64,000 nt of DNA. Origin: Segniliparus rotundus DSM 44985 (GTDB lineage: Bacteria > Actinomycetota > Actinomycetes > Mycobacteriales > Mycobacteriaceae). The stretch lies in the NCBI RefSeq assembly GCF_000092825.1, contig NC_014168.1:1231946-1295945 (forward strand), written 5' to 3'. Positions within the stretch are counted from its first letter, which is position 1; every line of letters begins with the position of its first letter. The notes below the pieces were generated by a model. It searched no databases. It saw only the letters and a list, made by a program, of their open reading frames with translations, and was not told the DNA's origin. Positions 30,379 to 39,497 of this stretch are shown piece by piece. The translations under genes and the position numbers were made by a program.

Positions 30379-31182
30379 ATGCCGATCCTCCGAGCGCTTG
30401 GCGGCGCAGCGGTTCTCGCGCTGCTCGCAGCAGGCTGCGGGGAACAGCCCAACAGTCCGGGGCCTGCTGCCTCCTCGCAGCTGATCCGATTGGCAGGGTT
30501 GCCCGATTGCGGGAAAGCGATCGCGGACGACCCGAAGCTGGACTGCGCGATCAAGTCCTCGGACAGCGCGAAGCTCATGCTTGAGGCGATCGGGCCCCGG
30601 CCGTACACCATCAAAGTTTTCGACGCGAGCGGCGCGCAGCGCCAGGTGTTCGTGCAACAGGACCCAGATCCCGACCGTGCTGGCCTTCCCGAGTTCAAAG
30701 ACCTCGACGGCGACGGCAGGGACGAGGTGCTCATCCCGACCAGCGGGGGCGGCGGCGGGGGCAGGGTGTACGAGGTGTGGCACGCGAGCGGGGGAGCGCA
30801 GACGTACGCCGACGCGGGGCAGATTTTTGGCCTCGGGTTGTTCAACCGGACCACGGACGGCGCTTTCTTCGCGCAGTACGGCGCCTCCGGCACGGGGGCG
30901 ATGGTCTTCGATTTCTACCGCTTCGTTGGCGTGGAACTCGTCGAGGTGCTCCGCTTGGACGTGCGCAGAAAGATCGACGACGTCTCCGGCGAAGTCGTCG
31001 GCGTGACGTGCGTCCTGAGCGGCGACGGCTATCCGGAGGGCGCTCGTGGCCGCCGTGACGGAGCGTTGCGGGCGGCAGGGCTGGATCCGGAGACTGCGCG
31101 GCAGAGGTATTGCGCCGAGCCGTGGGTCCAGTCGGTGTTCCGCCATGACGCGCCGCGGCGCCGCGAAAATGCAGGTCTGTGA
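30379..31182 (+). CDS. Predicted lipoprotein with FG-GAP/calcium-loop-like segment
   Basis: A 267-residue exported lipoprotein: signal peptide MPILRALGGAAVLALLAAGCG with the lipobox LAAGC, lipid attachment at Cys20. The mature protein contains FKDLDGDGRDEVLIPTSGGG, the D.DGDG..E pattern of an integrin-like FG-GAP repeat, and two further conserved-looking blocks with FAQYGASGTGAMVFDFYRF. No family or function is recognised. It starts 9 bp after the SDR stop. Confidence 0.75.
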   Translation: MPILRALGGAAVLALLAAGCGEQPNSPGPAASSQLIRLAGLPDCGKAIADDPKLDCAIKSSDSAKLMLEAIGPRPYTIKVFDASGAQRQVFVQQDPDPDRAGLPEFKDLDGDGRDEVLIPTSGGGGGGRVYEVWHASGGAQTYADAGQIFGLGLFNRTTDGAFFAQYGASGTGAMVFDFYRFVGVELVEVLRLDVRRKIDDVSGEVVGVTCVLSGDGYPEGARGRRDGALRAAGLDPETARQRYCAEPWVQSVFRHDAPRRRENAGL

Positions 31183-31330
31183 CGCTGCAGTGGCCCAAAG
31201 CGAAAATATGACCCACGCCACGGAAAAGTGCGAGAAAAATATGCAGCACATCACATATTCCTGTTATTAGGGCCGGTCTTCACTGCTTCCAGACCTTGTC
31301 AAAGGGGTTTTCCGGCATAACATCGAAAAT

Positions 31331-31630
31331 ATGAAGCACACGACAGTCCTCCGCACCGGTTCTCGGTTGGCTCTTGCCGCCCCGCTTGCCGCAGTCGCGG
31401 CTCTGGCCTTCGGCCCGGCGCTCGCCGTCGCTGAACAAGGAGAGGCAAGCACGGCGTGCGCGGATTTCCTGGCGATGCGTCCGGAGCACCAGGCTGGCGT
31501 GGTGCGCGGCATTCTTTCGCTGCGCGGCCCCGGCTTCTCGACTGCGAGTTCCGTGTCCCAGGTGGATCTGGCCGTCGCGGGCTGCCAAGCCAGGGTCGGC
31601 GACTCGGTCGCCGACGTGATCGGGCGCTAG
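31331..31630 (+). CDS. Small secreted protein, HdeA-like
   Basis: A 99-residue precursor with a signal peptide (cleavage near ALAVA, residue 34) and a 65-residue mature part containing ACADFLAMRPEHQAGVVRGIL and one later cysteine (VAGCQA), so a single disulfide is likely. The pattern C.DFL.....Q..VV and the cysteine pair recall HdeA-type acid-stress chaperones, but this is a weak resemblance. No Shine-Dalgarno precedes the ATG. A motif resembling the gene start occurs twice upstream. A 24-bp hairpin follows the stop. Confidence 0.65.
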   Translation: MKHTTVLRTGSRLALAAPLAAVAALAFGPALAVAEQGEASTACADFLAMRPEHQAGVVRGILSLRGPGFSTASSVSQVDLAVAGCQARVGDSVADVIGR

Positions 31631-31640
31631 AAGCGCCTCC

Positions 31641-31696
31641 TCGTCTGTCGAAAAACCTCCCCAAACACACGCTTGGGGAGGTTTTTCGACAGACGA
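31641..31696. terminator. Bidirectional terminator hairpin, 24-bp perfect stem
   Basis: Arms 31641-31664 and 31673-31696 pair perfectly around an 8-base loop (ACACACGC); the left arm contains AAAAACCTCCCC and the right arm GGGGAGGTTTTT. It separates the convergent HdeA-like and DUF3349 genes; the A/T runs give a U-tract in both directions. Confidence 0.88.
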
Positions 31697-31709
31697 GCGA
31701 AGCTCTCGC

Positions 31710-32033
31710 TCAGGACGTTTTGCTCAATTCCTCTTCGAGCGGCCAGCCCGAGGCGGCGAGCCTCGCGGCGACACGCTCGATGTCTTCTTGGGTCGCCTCG
31801 TCGCCCTTCACATGGTGGATCGACGTCGAGATCTCATTTTTGTCGATGACGCCGTCGTCGAGCACCCCGGAGTCCGGCGCGGTGAGCGCGTTGATGACTT
31901 CCTGGACCTGGTTTTCGGAGAGTTTGCGGCGCAGAAGCGCCACCAAGGGGATGCGGTCCTGGGCGGGCACGCCCTCCGGGTAGCCCGCAGTGAGCCAGCG
32001 GAGAACGGAAGCGAGAGAAAATTCTTGAGCCAC
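31710..32033 (-). CDS. DUF3349-family small protein
   Basis: A 107-residue protein of the actinobacterial DUF3349 family (for example M. tuberculosis Rv0543c): VLRWLTAGYPEGVPAQDRIPLVALLRRKLSENQVQEVINALT is the conserved block, followed by a DKNEISTSI segment and a helical end. The family forms small helical bundles of unknown function. The stop sits 14 bp past the hairpin. Confidence 0.85.
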   Translation of the reverse strand: MAQEFSLASVLRWLTAGYPEGVPAQDRIPLVALLRRKLSENQVQEVINALTAPDSGVLDDGVIDKNEISTSIHHVKGDEATQEDIERVAARLAASGWPLEEELSKTS

Positions 32034-32127
32034 CCCGCCATTATTGCCTTCAGGACGCCCACGCGCATCCGCGGCGAGGGAAAAGCACCAGAAATTAGTC
32101 AGCTGGCCAGCCGCCGTTTGCCTTGAT

Positions 32128-33066
32128 TCATTGCAACGTTCCAGCTCTGCCGTCCAGGTCGTCGAGCACGCCCCAGAACGGCGTGTGCGGATCTCGTTGG
32201 CGGGCGCCGTGCTCGTCCAGGTACGTGACCCTGCTGTACTGCCCGTCGTGCCAGAAATAGACTTCGGTGGAGAGCGGCGCGGGGGTGTCTTTGAAGGTCA
32301 GCCACGTCGACTGCCCCAATTCGTCCATGCCGCGCAGCGCCGCCGCGGACTCGCGAAGAACATGCCAGATCAGAATGTTCGCGGCCGGGACGGAGAACAG
32401 CACTCCGTGCCGCGCCTCGCCGATCAGGCTGTCCAGGAGCGCTGGGAAATCGAGGACTTTGCCGGAGACGAAGACAGTGTCGCCGATCACGAATTTCAAG
32501 TCGTACATGCTGTTCGGCACGCGCTGGGGCTGGACCTTCAAGAAATTGGACTTCCGCTGCCCCTGCGCCCAGAGGCTCTCAAGGTCGTGTCCGGCGATCT
32601 CCTCGTCGGTGAGCACCGCGGTGACTTGCGGCAGCTCCACGCCGAGAACGCCGATCAACTGTCCGACCAGGGGCTTGCGGTAACTGTGCTCCTCGTCGAG
32701 GTCATCGGCGAAGGCGTCCGTGATGATCCGGGTGTGCACTTTCGAGAGCATGTCGTCCCGGTCGAATTCGATCGTGGTCGGCATGTTGCGCACAGCGACG
32801 ATGTTCGACACCCACCGGTCCACCGCGTCGGGCCACAAGTCGGGGTCGCCTGCGTCGGCGCAGGCGTCCATGACCTCTCTGGTCGGGTAGGTCTGCCCGC
32901 CGGTCACCGAAATCTCTTCGCCATGCAACGAGGCATGCAGGCTGTGCTGGGCGAACGAGTCGGCCACCAGGCCTTCGATGTAGGAGACGTCTTCGGTCCC
33001 GAGCCGGGGGAACAGCCCGTCTGGCGGCTGGAAAGGCGGTTGGCGGTACGACCCGAACATGCTCAT
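32128..33066 (-). CDS. Conserved hypothetical protein, no family recognised
   Basis: A 312-residue soluble protein without signal or membrane segments. It is acidic, rich in Asp and Leu, with segments such as TIEFDRDDMLSKVHTRIITDAF and TYPTREVMDACADAGDPDLWPDAVDRWV. The overall look, length and mixed alpha/beta composition are reminiscent of actinobacterial DUF1444-like cytoplasmic proteins, but I cannot place it. It stands alone: 94 bp from the DUF3349 gene on the same strand and divergent from the next gene. Confidence 0.75.
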   Translation of the reverse strand: MSMFGSYRQPPFQPPDGLFPRLGTEDVSYIEGLVADSFAQHSLHASLHGEEISVTGGQTYPTREVMDACADAGDPDLWPDAVDRWVSNIVAVRNMPTTIEFDRDDMLSKVHTRIITDAFADDLDEEHSYRKPLVGQLIGVLGVELPQVTAVLTDEEIAGHDLESLWAQGQRKSNFLKVQPQRVPNSMYDLKFVIGDTVFVSGKVLDFPALLDSLIGEARHGVLFSVPAANILIWHVLRESAAALRGMDELGQSTWLTFKDTPAPLSTEVYFWHDGQYSRVTYLDEHGARQRDPHTPFWGVLDDLDGRAGTLQ

Positions 33067-33257
33067 GGTTTTTCCCCTTCGAAGCTGCGTGGCGTTGTTA
33101 GCCGCGTCGTGGACCTCTCCAGACTACTTGCGCATCGGCAACAGCATGAGCGGGCCTCACGGCGCTCGTTGCGGCGGTACTGTTCGTCCGTGTCCAGGTC
33201 CGGGACGATCCAGCGGGTCGGGCCGATGAAGGGACTCGAGCCGATGAAGGGAAGATT

Positions 33258-33971
33258 ATGGCCACCACGCTCGTCACCGGGGGAACCGGCCAGCTCGGGG
33301 TTCCGACAGCCGCCGGACTCCGCGCCTCAGGACATGATGTGCGCGTCCTGTCCCGCGCCCGCGGGGCGGGGCTCACCACAGCCGACGTGGTGAGCGGCGC
33401 GGGCATCGCCGAGGCTGTCCAAGGGGTCGACACCATCGTCCACATCGTGAGCACCTTCGGCAAGGGCGATCTGGCAGGAAAGGGAGACATGCGGATCGCC
33501 GACACGCTCATCGGCGCGGCCAAAGCGGCTGGGGTGGGCCACCTGGTCTTCATTTCGATCATCGGGGCGGACAAGATCCCTCTGCTGTACTACAAGACGA
33601 AACTCGCCATCGAAGCCAAGCTTCGCGAGTCCGGCCTTGCGCACACAGTCTTGCGGATCGCGCAGTTCCATTCGCTCGTCGAGCAGATTTTCACCACGCA
33701 GCGCCGTCTGCCGGTGCTCTTCGCCCCGGCGTTCTCAGTCCAGCCGATCGATGCGGGCGACGCGGCCAAGCGGATCGTCGAGATCGCCAGCGGCTCCCCC
33801 CAGGGCAGAGCAGAGGACATCGCAGGGCCGGTCGCGGCTGAGGCCGCTGCATGGGCGCGGCAGTGGAAAACCGCTGCGGGGTCGCGCCAACCGGTCGTTC
33901 CGTTTTGGTTGCCAGGCGCGACGTTCGCCGGTTACGCCGCAGGCCACAATCTTGCCCCCGAGGCCGCGTGA
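33258..33971 (+). CDS. NmrA/SDR_a5-like NAD(P)-binding protein, C-terminus probably frameshifted
   Basis: A 237-residue Rossmann protein with TTLVTGGTGQLGVPTAAGL (cofactor loop), VDTIVHIVSTFG and YYKTKLAIEAKLRESGL, typical of atypical SDRs that bind NADP without classic catalysis or that reduce quinones. The family usually ends with a T(F/W).E(Y/F)LA motif; here the frame ends GHNLAPEAA, while one extra base in the C5 run at 33955-33959 would give PRGRVTFAEYLAAKQAAPK to 34014. GGGAAG precedes the ATG. Confidence 0.82.
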   Translation: MATTLVTGGTGQLGVPTAAGLRASGHDVRVLSRARGAGLTTADVVSGAGIAEAVQGVDTIVHIVSTFGKGDLAGKGDMRIADTLIGAAKAAGVGHLVFISIIGADKIPLLYYKTKLAIEAKLRESGLAHTVLRIAQFHSLVEQIFTTQRRLPVLFAPAFSVQPIDAGDAAKRIVEIASGSPQGRAEDIAGPVAAEAAAWARQWKTAAGSRQPVVPFWLPGATFAGYAAGHNLAPEAA

Positions 33972-34017
33972 CCTTCGCCGAATACCTCGCCGCGAAGCAA
34001 GCCGCGCCGAAGTAGGC

Positions 34018-34036
34018 CTGTCGGTCGTCCCGACAG
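34018..34036. terminator. Short hairpin after the NmrA-like gene
   Basis: CTGTCGG and CCGACAG pair across a 5-base loop and are followed by TTCT, 27 bp before the parA-like start. A weak terminator or leader hairpin. Confidence 0.35.
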
Positions 34037-34062
34037 TTCTCCAGCAGGTAAACTGCACCGAC

Positions 34063-34953
34063 ATGGGACCCCAGCAGCCACCGTTGGTGGATTTACCTGC
34101 CGACGCAGAGGAACCGGACCTCGGCCCCACCGGTCGGCCGAAGCGTCCTCTTCTCGAACCGAAGCCGCTGAAAGCCCACGGGCCCGCGAAGATCATCGCG
34201 GTCTGCAACCAGAAAGGCGGCGTGGGGAAGACCACTTCCACGATCAACCTCGGAGCCGCCCTCGCCAAATTCGGCAGGCGCACGCTCCTGGTGGACCTCG
34301 ATCCCCAAGGGGCCCTTTCCGCAGGGCTCGGGGTCGCGCACCACGACCTCGACACCACGGTGCACAACCTGCTTGTGGGCCCGAAGGCCAACATCGCCGA
34401 CGTGCTCATGCAGACCAGGCTTGACGGCCTGGACCTGTTGCCGAGCAACATCGACCTGTCCGCGGCGGAGATCCAACTCGTCAACGAGGTGGGCCGAGAG
34501 CACGCGCTCGGTCGCGCCTTGCGCGCAGTCGAAGCCGACTACGACTACATCCTCATCGACTGCCAGCCGAGCCTCGGCCTCTTGACGCTCAACGCTTTGG
34601 CCTGCTCAGAAGGCGTGCTGATCCCGATGGAGTGCGAGTTCTTCAGCCTCCGGGGCCTCGCCCTGCTGCAGGACACCGTCGAGAAGGTGCACGACCGGCT
34701 CAACCCGAAGCTCGCGATCATGGGCATCGTCATGACGATGTTCGACGCCCGCACCTTGCACGCGAGGGAGGTCATGACCCGCGTGGTGGAGGTGTTCGCC
34801 GACATTGTCTTCGACACGGTGATCAGCCGGACGGTCCGGTTCCCGGAGACATCCGTCGCCGGTGAGCCGATTATCACCTGGGCCCCTGAATCTGCGGGCG
34901 CGAAAGCGTATTTGGACCTCGGCAAAGAGTTCATCGCCCGGACAGAGTCGTGA
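34063..34953 (+). CDS. ParA/Soj-family ATPase
   Basis: P-loop ATPase of the deviant Walker A type: AVCNQKGGVGKTTSTINLGAA, Walker A' LLVDLDPQGALSAGLG and Walker B YILIDCQPSLGLLTLNAL. The 296-residue protein has a 35-residue Pro-rich lead. It is the upstream gene of the scpA-scpB pair, as in M. tuberculosis (Rv1708), so a role with condensin in chromosome segregation is inferred; it is not the origin-proximal parAB pair. The stop overlaps scpA by 4 bases (GTGA). Confidence 0.92.
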   Translation: MGPQQPPLVDLPADAEEPDLGPTGRPKRPLLEPKPLKAHGPAKIIAVCNQKGGVGKTTSTINLGAALAKFGRRTLLVDLDPQGALSAGLGVAHHDLDTTVHNLLVGPKANIADVLMQTRLDGLDLLPSNIDLSAAEIQLVNEVGREHALGRALRAVEADYDYILIDCQPSLGLLTLNALACSEGVLIPMECEFFSLRGLALLQDTVEKVHDRLNPKLAIMGIVMTMFDARTLHAREVMTRVVEVFADIVFDTVISRTVRFPETSVAGEPIITWAPESAGAKAYLDLGKEFIARTES

Positions 34954-35807
34954 CCCCCAAGCCCTCGTTCGAGCTGACCATCAGCAATTTTTCCGGTCCG
35001 TTCGAGCTGCTTTTGGATTTGATCTCCAAACGGGAGCTGGACTTGACAACTCTTGCTCTGGCCGAAGTCACCGACGAGTTCATCGCCCACACGCGCAAGC
35101 TCGGAGCCCAGTTCGCCGCCGAACAAGGGCGCCATCGTCCCCACGACGAGGACGGCGCGAGCGTTGCGAGCGCAGCGGGGGAGCCGAAGCATTCGATGGC
35201 GACAGGCGACCTCGGAGCCGTGACGGAGTTCCTGGTCATCGCGGCGACGCTGTTGCAACTCAAGGCCGCGCGCCTGGTGCCGTCGGGCGAGCCGGAGGAC
35301 CCGGAGGCGTTGGCGCTGCTGGAAGCGCGCGACGTGCTCTTCGCGAAACTGCTGCAGTACCGGGCTTATCGGGCGGTCTCGGCGCGCTTCGCTGAGTTCA
35401 TGGCAGATTCGGACCGGCGTTTCCCCGCCGCGCCAGCGACGGTGGACGAGGAGTTGCGCTCGGCCAAGGCGCGGCCTGCGAGCATCGGCGTGGGCCTTGC
35501 CGCGTTCGCCAAGATCGCCGCTGAGGCGCTCGCGCCGAAACCTGTGCCCGAGGTGGCGACCGGCCACATGCACGCCAAACCAGTGAGCGTCGCCGAGCAG
35601 GCCGAGCTCCTGCTCGGCCTGCTCGGGGGGCGGTCTCCCGGCCAATGGTGGGATTTCACCGAGCTGGTGGCGCAGATCTTGGGCAACAAGGAAATGTGGG
35701 TGGCCCGATTCCTCGCGGTGCTGCGCCTGCACGGCGAGTCGAAGATCGAATTCGAGCAGCAAGCGCCGCTCGCGCCGCTTCGGCTCCGAGCTGTGGCGGC
35801 GGCATGA
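34950..35807 (+). CDS. scpA: Segregation and condensation protein ScpA
   Basis: Kleisin subunit that bridges the SMC heads. The 285-residue protein opens FELTISNFSGPFELLLDLISKRELDLTTLALAEVTDEFI, the SMC-neck-binding kleisin N-domain, and ends with the winged-helix LRLHGESKIEFEQQAPLAPL. An insertion of about 35 hydrophilic residues (around 55-90, GRHRPHDEDGASVASAA) lies before TEFLVIAATLLQLKAARLVP, where homologs have a short loop. GTG start overlaps the parA stop; ATGA overlaps scpB. Confidence 0.95.
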   Translation: MTPKPSFELTISNFSGPFELLLDLISKRELDLTTLALAEVTDEFIAHTRKLGAQFAAEQGRHRPHDEDGASVASAAGEPKHSMATGDLGAVTEFLVIAATLLQLKAARLVPSGEPEDPEALALLEARDVLFAKLLQYRAYRAVSARFAEFMADSDRRFPAAPATVDEELRSAKARPASIGVGLAAFAKIAAEALAPKPVPEVATGHMHAKPVSVAEQAELLLGLLGGRSPGQWWDFTELVAQILGNKEMWVARFLAVLRLHGESKIEFEQQAPLAPLRLRAVAAA

Positions 35808-36517
35808 GCGCGCCGATGGACGAAGGGCTCCGGCCGTTTGCGACGCAGGAGCGCGCCGCCGCGAACAGCGCCGAGGAGTTCGAGCCGGAGCTGGCGCCGC
35901 ACGAGATCGCCGACGACGAATTGCGCGCCGCCCTGGAGGCGATGCTCCTCGTCGTCCCCGCTCCCACTCCGGCGCGCGACTTCGCCGAGGCGGTCGGGCA
36001 GCCTCTCGCGCGGATCGAGTCCGCCCTGCGCGCGTTGGCCGATGAGCTCAAAAGCCGCAGGAGCGGTGTCGAGCTGCGCGAAGTGGGCGACGGCTGGCGG
36101 TTCTACACGGCAGGCGCGCAGTCGTGGGCTGTGCGCGCCTTCCTGCGCGAACAAGGCCGGGTGAAACTCTCTGGGGCCGCATTGGAGACCCTCGCGATAG
36201 CCGCCTACCGCCAGCCCGTCACACGTTCGCAGATCAACGCCATCCGGGGCGTGGACAGCGACGGCGTGCTGCGCTCTTTGGTCGCTCGCGAGCTGCTCGC
36301 CCCGACCGGGACCGAGCCCGGCTCCGGCGCGATTGTCTATGAGACGACCGACGGGTTCCTCGAGCAGCTGGGGATCGCCTCCCTCGCGGAGCTGCCCGAC
36401 ATCGAACCGCTCTTGCCCGGCCCCGAGGCAGTGGAAGAGATCCTGGCCGACCCCCGGCTTGAGGCAGCGCAGAGCGCCGAGCCCGCTCCGCTAGTCTGGA
36501 ACGTCGATGTCGAATGA
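35804..36517 (+). CDS. scpB: Segregation and condensation protein ScpB
   Basis: Dimeric winged-helix partner of ScpA in the SMC complex. The 237-residue protein has an acidic 45-residue lead, then LRAALEAMLLVVPAPTPARDFAEAVGQ and SGAALETLAIAAYRQPVTRSQINAIRGVDSDGVLRSLV, the family hallmark. It overlaps scpA by 4 and rluB by 11 bases, implying coupled translation. Confidence 0.95.
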   Translation: MSAPMDEGLRPFATQERAAANSAEEFEPELAPHEIADDELRAALEAMLLVVPAPTPARDFAEAVGQPLARIESALRALADELKSRRSGVELREVGDGWRFYTAGAQSWAVRAFLREQGRVKLSGAALETLAIAAYRQPVTRSQINAIRGVDSDGVLRSLVARELLAPTGTEPGSGAIVYETTDGFLEQLGIASLAELPDIEPLLPGPEAVEEILADPRLEAAQSAEPAPLVWNVDVE

Positions 36518-37325
36518 CCAAGCCTCCCTGCCCGTCGGCGAGAGAGACGTGCCCTCCGCGCAGCGCCTGCACAAAGTGTTGGCGCGCGCTGGCGTCGCCT
36601 CCCGGCGGGGCTCCGAGCAGTTGATCGCAGAGGGCCGGGTGCGCGTGGACGGGCGTCTCGTGACCGAGCAAGGCGTGCTCGTGGACCCGCACACCGCGGT
36701 CGTGGAAGTGGACGGCAAGCGGATCGCAGTGGACGACCGGCATGCCACCTACGCGCTCAATAAGCCGAAAGGCGTGCTCACGGCCATGTCCGACACCAGA
36801 GAACGTTGCGTCGGGGACCTGTTGCGCGAGGCGGGTCCTGACTTTGCCGCCGACGGGCGCGCGGGCCTTCCCGCAGGGCTTTTCCACGTCGGCAGGCTCG
36901 ACGCGGACACCACGGGGCTTCTGTTGGTGAGCAACGACGGCGAGCTCGCGCACCGGCTCGCGCATCCCTCGTACGAGATTCCGAAGACGTACATCGCCAC
37001 AGTGCGCGGTGTTGTCGCCAAACGCGCGGTCGAGCAGCTGCGCGCGGGAGTGGTGCTCGAAGACGGGCCCGCGAAAGCGGACGAGGTCTGCCTGCGGGGC
37101 TCCCAGCGCGACCGAACAGTCGTGGAGATCACCTTGCACGAGGGCCGCAACCGTATCGTGCGCAGGATGTTCGACGAGGTGGGGCATCCGGTGATCGAGC
37201 TCGCTCGGCTTCGGATCGGCCCGATCAGGCTTGGCGACCTGCGATCGGGCGCTCTGCGGGCGCTCTCCTCGAGCGAGGTCGGCGCGCTGTGGGCAGCGGT
37301 GGATCAGAAAGCGGTGCGCGCGTGA
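36507..37325 (+). CDS. rluB: Pseudouridine synthase RluB-type
   Basis: Makes pseudouridine in 23S rRNA near the peptidyl transferase centre. The 272-residue protein has an N-terminal S4 domain (RLHKVLARAGVASRRGSEQLIAEGRVRVDG), the catalytic aspartate in FHVGRLDADTTGLLLVSNDGE and LHEGRNRIVRRMFDEVGHPV. The ATG lies 11 bases inside scpB, and the stop overlaps cmk (GTGA). Same order as Rv1711. Confidence 0.94.
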   Translation: MSNDQASLPVGERDVPSAQRLHKVLARAGVASRRGSEQLIAEGRVRVDGRLVTEQGVLVDPHTAVVEVDGKRIAVDDRHATYALNKPKGVLTAMSDTRERCVGDLLREAGPDFAADGRAGLPAGLFHVGRLDADTTGLLLVSNDGELAHRLAHPSYEIPKTYIATVRGVVAKRAVEQLRAGVVLEDGPAKADEVCLRGSQRDRTVVEITLHEGRNRIVRRMFDEVGHPVIELARLRIGPIRLGDLRSGALRALSSSEVGALWAAVDQKAVRA

Positions 37326-38014
37326 GCGGACAAAGCAATCGTTTGGTCGTGGCGATCGACGGCCCGAGCGGGACGGGGAAATCGACCGTGGCCAAAGCCC
37401 TCGCCGTCGCGTGCGGGGCGAAATATTTGAACACTGGCTCGATGTACCGGGCGGTGGGGCTCCACGCTTTGCGCCGCGCGGTGGACCTGGAGGACCCCGC
37501 CGCGATGACGGAGGCCGCGCGAAAGGCGAAGATCGACGTGAGCGTCGATCCGGAGTCGGAGACAGTCTGGTTGGACGGTGAAGAGGTCAGCGCCGCGTTG
37601 CGCGGCGACGAGGTGACCCAGGCTGCTTCTCGCAACGTGGGCGTCGTGCCTTCCATCCGGTCGCTCCTGGTCGCCGAGCAGCAGCGCATCATCGCCGAGC
37701 ATCCGCGCATTGTTGTCGAAGGCCGGGACATCGGGACGGTGGTCGCGCCGGACGCGGATCTGAAAATCTTCCTCACCGCTTCGGAGGCGGCGCGCGCGGA
37801 GCGCAGGACCGCTCAGAACCAGGAGCTCCGGCTCTCGGGCACCAAGGCGCAGATCCTCGAACAGATCACGCAACGGGACACATTCGACGCAAGCCGCAAG
37901 GCTTCTCCGCTGCGGCAAGCCCACGACGCGGTATTGATCGACACCTCGGGCCTCTCGGCCGAAGAGGCGCTTGCCCGGCTGTTGACATTGGCGCAGGCAA
38001 AGGGGCTGGCATGA
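37322..38014 (+). CDS. cmk: Cytidylate kinase
   Basis: Phosphorylates CMP and dCMP to diphosphates. The 230-residue protein has the P-loop [53 protein letters not shown] and the lid [13 protein letters not shown]. The GTG start was taken from the GTGA overlap with rluB; the stop overlaps der (ATGA). Confidence 0.95.
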   Translation: MSGQSNRLVVAIDGPSGTGKSTVAKALAVACGAKYLNTGSMYRAVGLHALRRAVDLEDPAAMTEAARKAKIDVSVDPESETVWLDGEEVSAALRGDEVTQAASRNVGVVPSIRSLLVAEQQRIIAEHPRIVVEGRDIGTVVAPDADLKIFLTASEAARAERRTAQNQELRLSGTKAQILEQITQRDTFDASRKASPLRQAHDAVLIDTSGLSAEEALARLLTLAQAKGLA

Positions 38015-39363
38015 CAGAGCAAAAGAGGGCAGAGCAGCGGTTGCCGGTGATCGCTATCGTGGGCCGGCCGAACGTCGGCAAATCCACGTTGGTGAACCGA
38101 TTCGTCGGCAGACGCGCGGCAGTGGTGGAGGACGTGCCCGGCGTGACCCGCGACCGGGTGTCCTACGACGCGGAATGGGGCGGGCGCAGCTTCTTGGTCC
38201 AAGACACCGGCGGCTGGGAGCCGGACGCCACCGGCATCGGGCTGTCCATCGCGCAGCAGGCCGAACTGGCGATGGCGACCGCGGACGTGATTCTCCTCGT
38301 CGTGGACGCGCAAGCCGGCGCGACCGGCGTGGACGAGGCGTTGGCGAAATCGCTGCGGCGATCGAAGAAACCTGTTTTCCTGGTCGGGAACAAGTCGGAC
38401 AACCCGCAGATCGAGAACGAGTCCTCGGGGCTCTGGTCGCTCGGCCTCGGCAGGCCGTACCCGGTCTCGGCCCTGCACGGCAAGGGCTCGGGCGACCTCC
38501 TGGACGCGGCTCTCGAAGCAGTTCCCGCTGTGCTGGCCCGCGAGGACGAGGGGCCCCGGCCGCGCCGGGTCGCGCTCGTGGGCAGGCCGAACGTGGGCAA
38601 GTCGTCCCTGATCAACAAACTCTCCGGCGAGAACCGGTCCGTGGTGGACAGCGTGGCGGGGACGACGGTGGACCCAGTGGACTCCCTCATCGCCCTTGAC
38701 GGCGAGGAATGGCAGTTCGTGGACACGGCCGGGTTGCGCCGCAAGGTCGGGCAGGCTTCGGGCCACGAGTTCTACGCCGCTGTGCGGACCAAGAGCGCCA
38801 TCGAGGCCGCCGAGGTCGTCATTGTGCTCATCGACGCCTCTGTGCCGCTCACCGAACAGGATCAGCGCGTTTTCGGCATGGTCGGCGAGGCGGGGCGGGC
38901 CATGGTCATCGCCTGCAACAAATGGGACCTCGTGGACGAGGACCGCCGCCACGAGCTGGAGCGGGAGCTCGACCGGGGCCTCACGCGCGTGACATGGGCG
39001 CCGAGGGTGAACATATCGGCGCTTTCTGGCCGCGCTGTCCACAAGCTCGCCCCCGCGCTGCGCGTCGCGCTCGACTCGTGGGAGAAGCGCATCCCGACGG
39101 GCGAGCTGAACCAATGGTTCTCGGAGATCACCGCCGCCACGCCGCCCCCGCCGCGCGGCGGGCGGATCCCGAGGCTGCTGTACGCCACGCAGGCGACCGC
39201 GCAACCGCCGACCTTCGTCCTCTTCACCACGGGGTTCCTCGAGGCGGGTTATCGGCGTTTCTTGGAGCGCAAGCTCCGCGAGACCTTCGGCTTCGAGGGC
39301 ACCCCCATCCAGATCAACGTCCGCGAGCGGGAGAAGCGGGGCCCCAAGCCCAAGCGGAGCTGA
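38011..39363 (+). CDS. der: Ribosome-biogenesis GTPase Der (EngA)
   Basis: Double-GTPase required for 50S assembly. The 450-residue protein contains G domain 1 ([30 protein letters not shown]), G domain 2 ([32 protein letters not shown]) and a C-terminal KH-like domain ending in [19 protein letters not shown]. Last gene of the overlapping parA-scpA-scpB-rluB-cmk-der unit. Confidence 0.96.
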   Translation: MTEQKRAEQRLPVIAIVGRPNVGKSTLVNRFVGRRAAVVEDVPGVTRDRVSYDAEWGGRSFLVQDTGGWEPDATGIGLSIAQQAELAMATADVILLVVDAQAGATGVDEALAKSLRRSKKPVFLVGNKSDNPQIENESSGLWSLGLGRPYPVSALHGKGSGDLLDAALEAVPAVLAREDEGPRPRRVALVGRPNVGKSSLINKLSGENRSVVDSVAGTTVDPVDSLIALDGEEWQFVDTAGLRRKVGQASGHEFYAAVRTKSAIEAAEVVIVLIDASVPLTEQDQRVFGMVGEAGRAMVIACNKWDLVDEDRRHELERELDRGLTRVTWAPRVNISALSGRAVHKLAPALRVALDSWEKRIPTGELNQWFSEITAATPPPPRGGRIPRLLYATQATAQPPTFVLFTTGFLEAGYRRFLERKLRETFGFEGTPIQINVREREKRGPKPKRS

Positions 39364-39497
39364 GCGCGCCCCGGCAAGCTGGGTGATCTGTTCTGCCCAA
39401 AGGTTCTACGCCCAAGCGCTGTCGCAGGTGTTGCGGGCCGCGACGAGAAAACGGTCGCCCGTCTGCGGCGACGCTGTTGCTCAGGGCAAGGGGGCGT

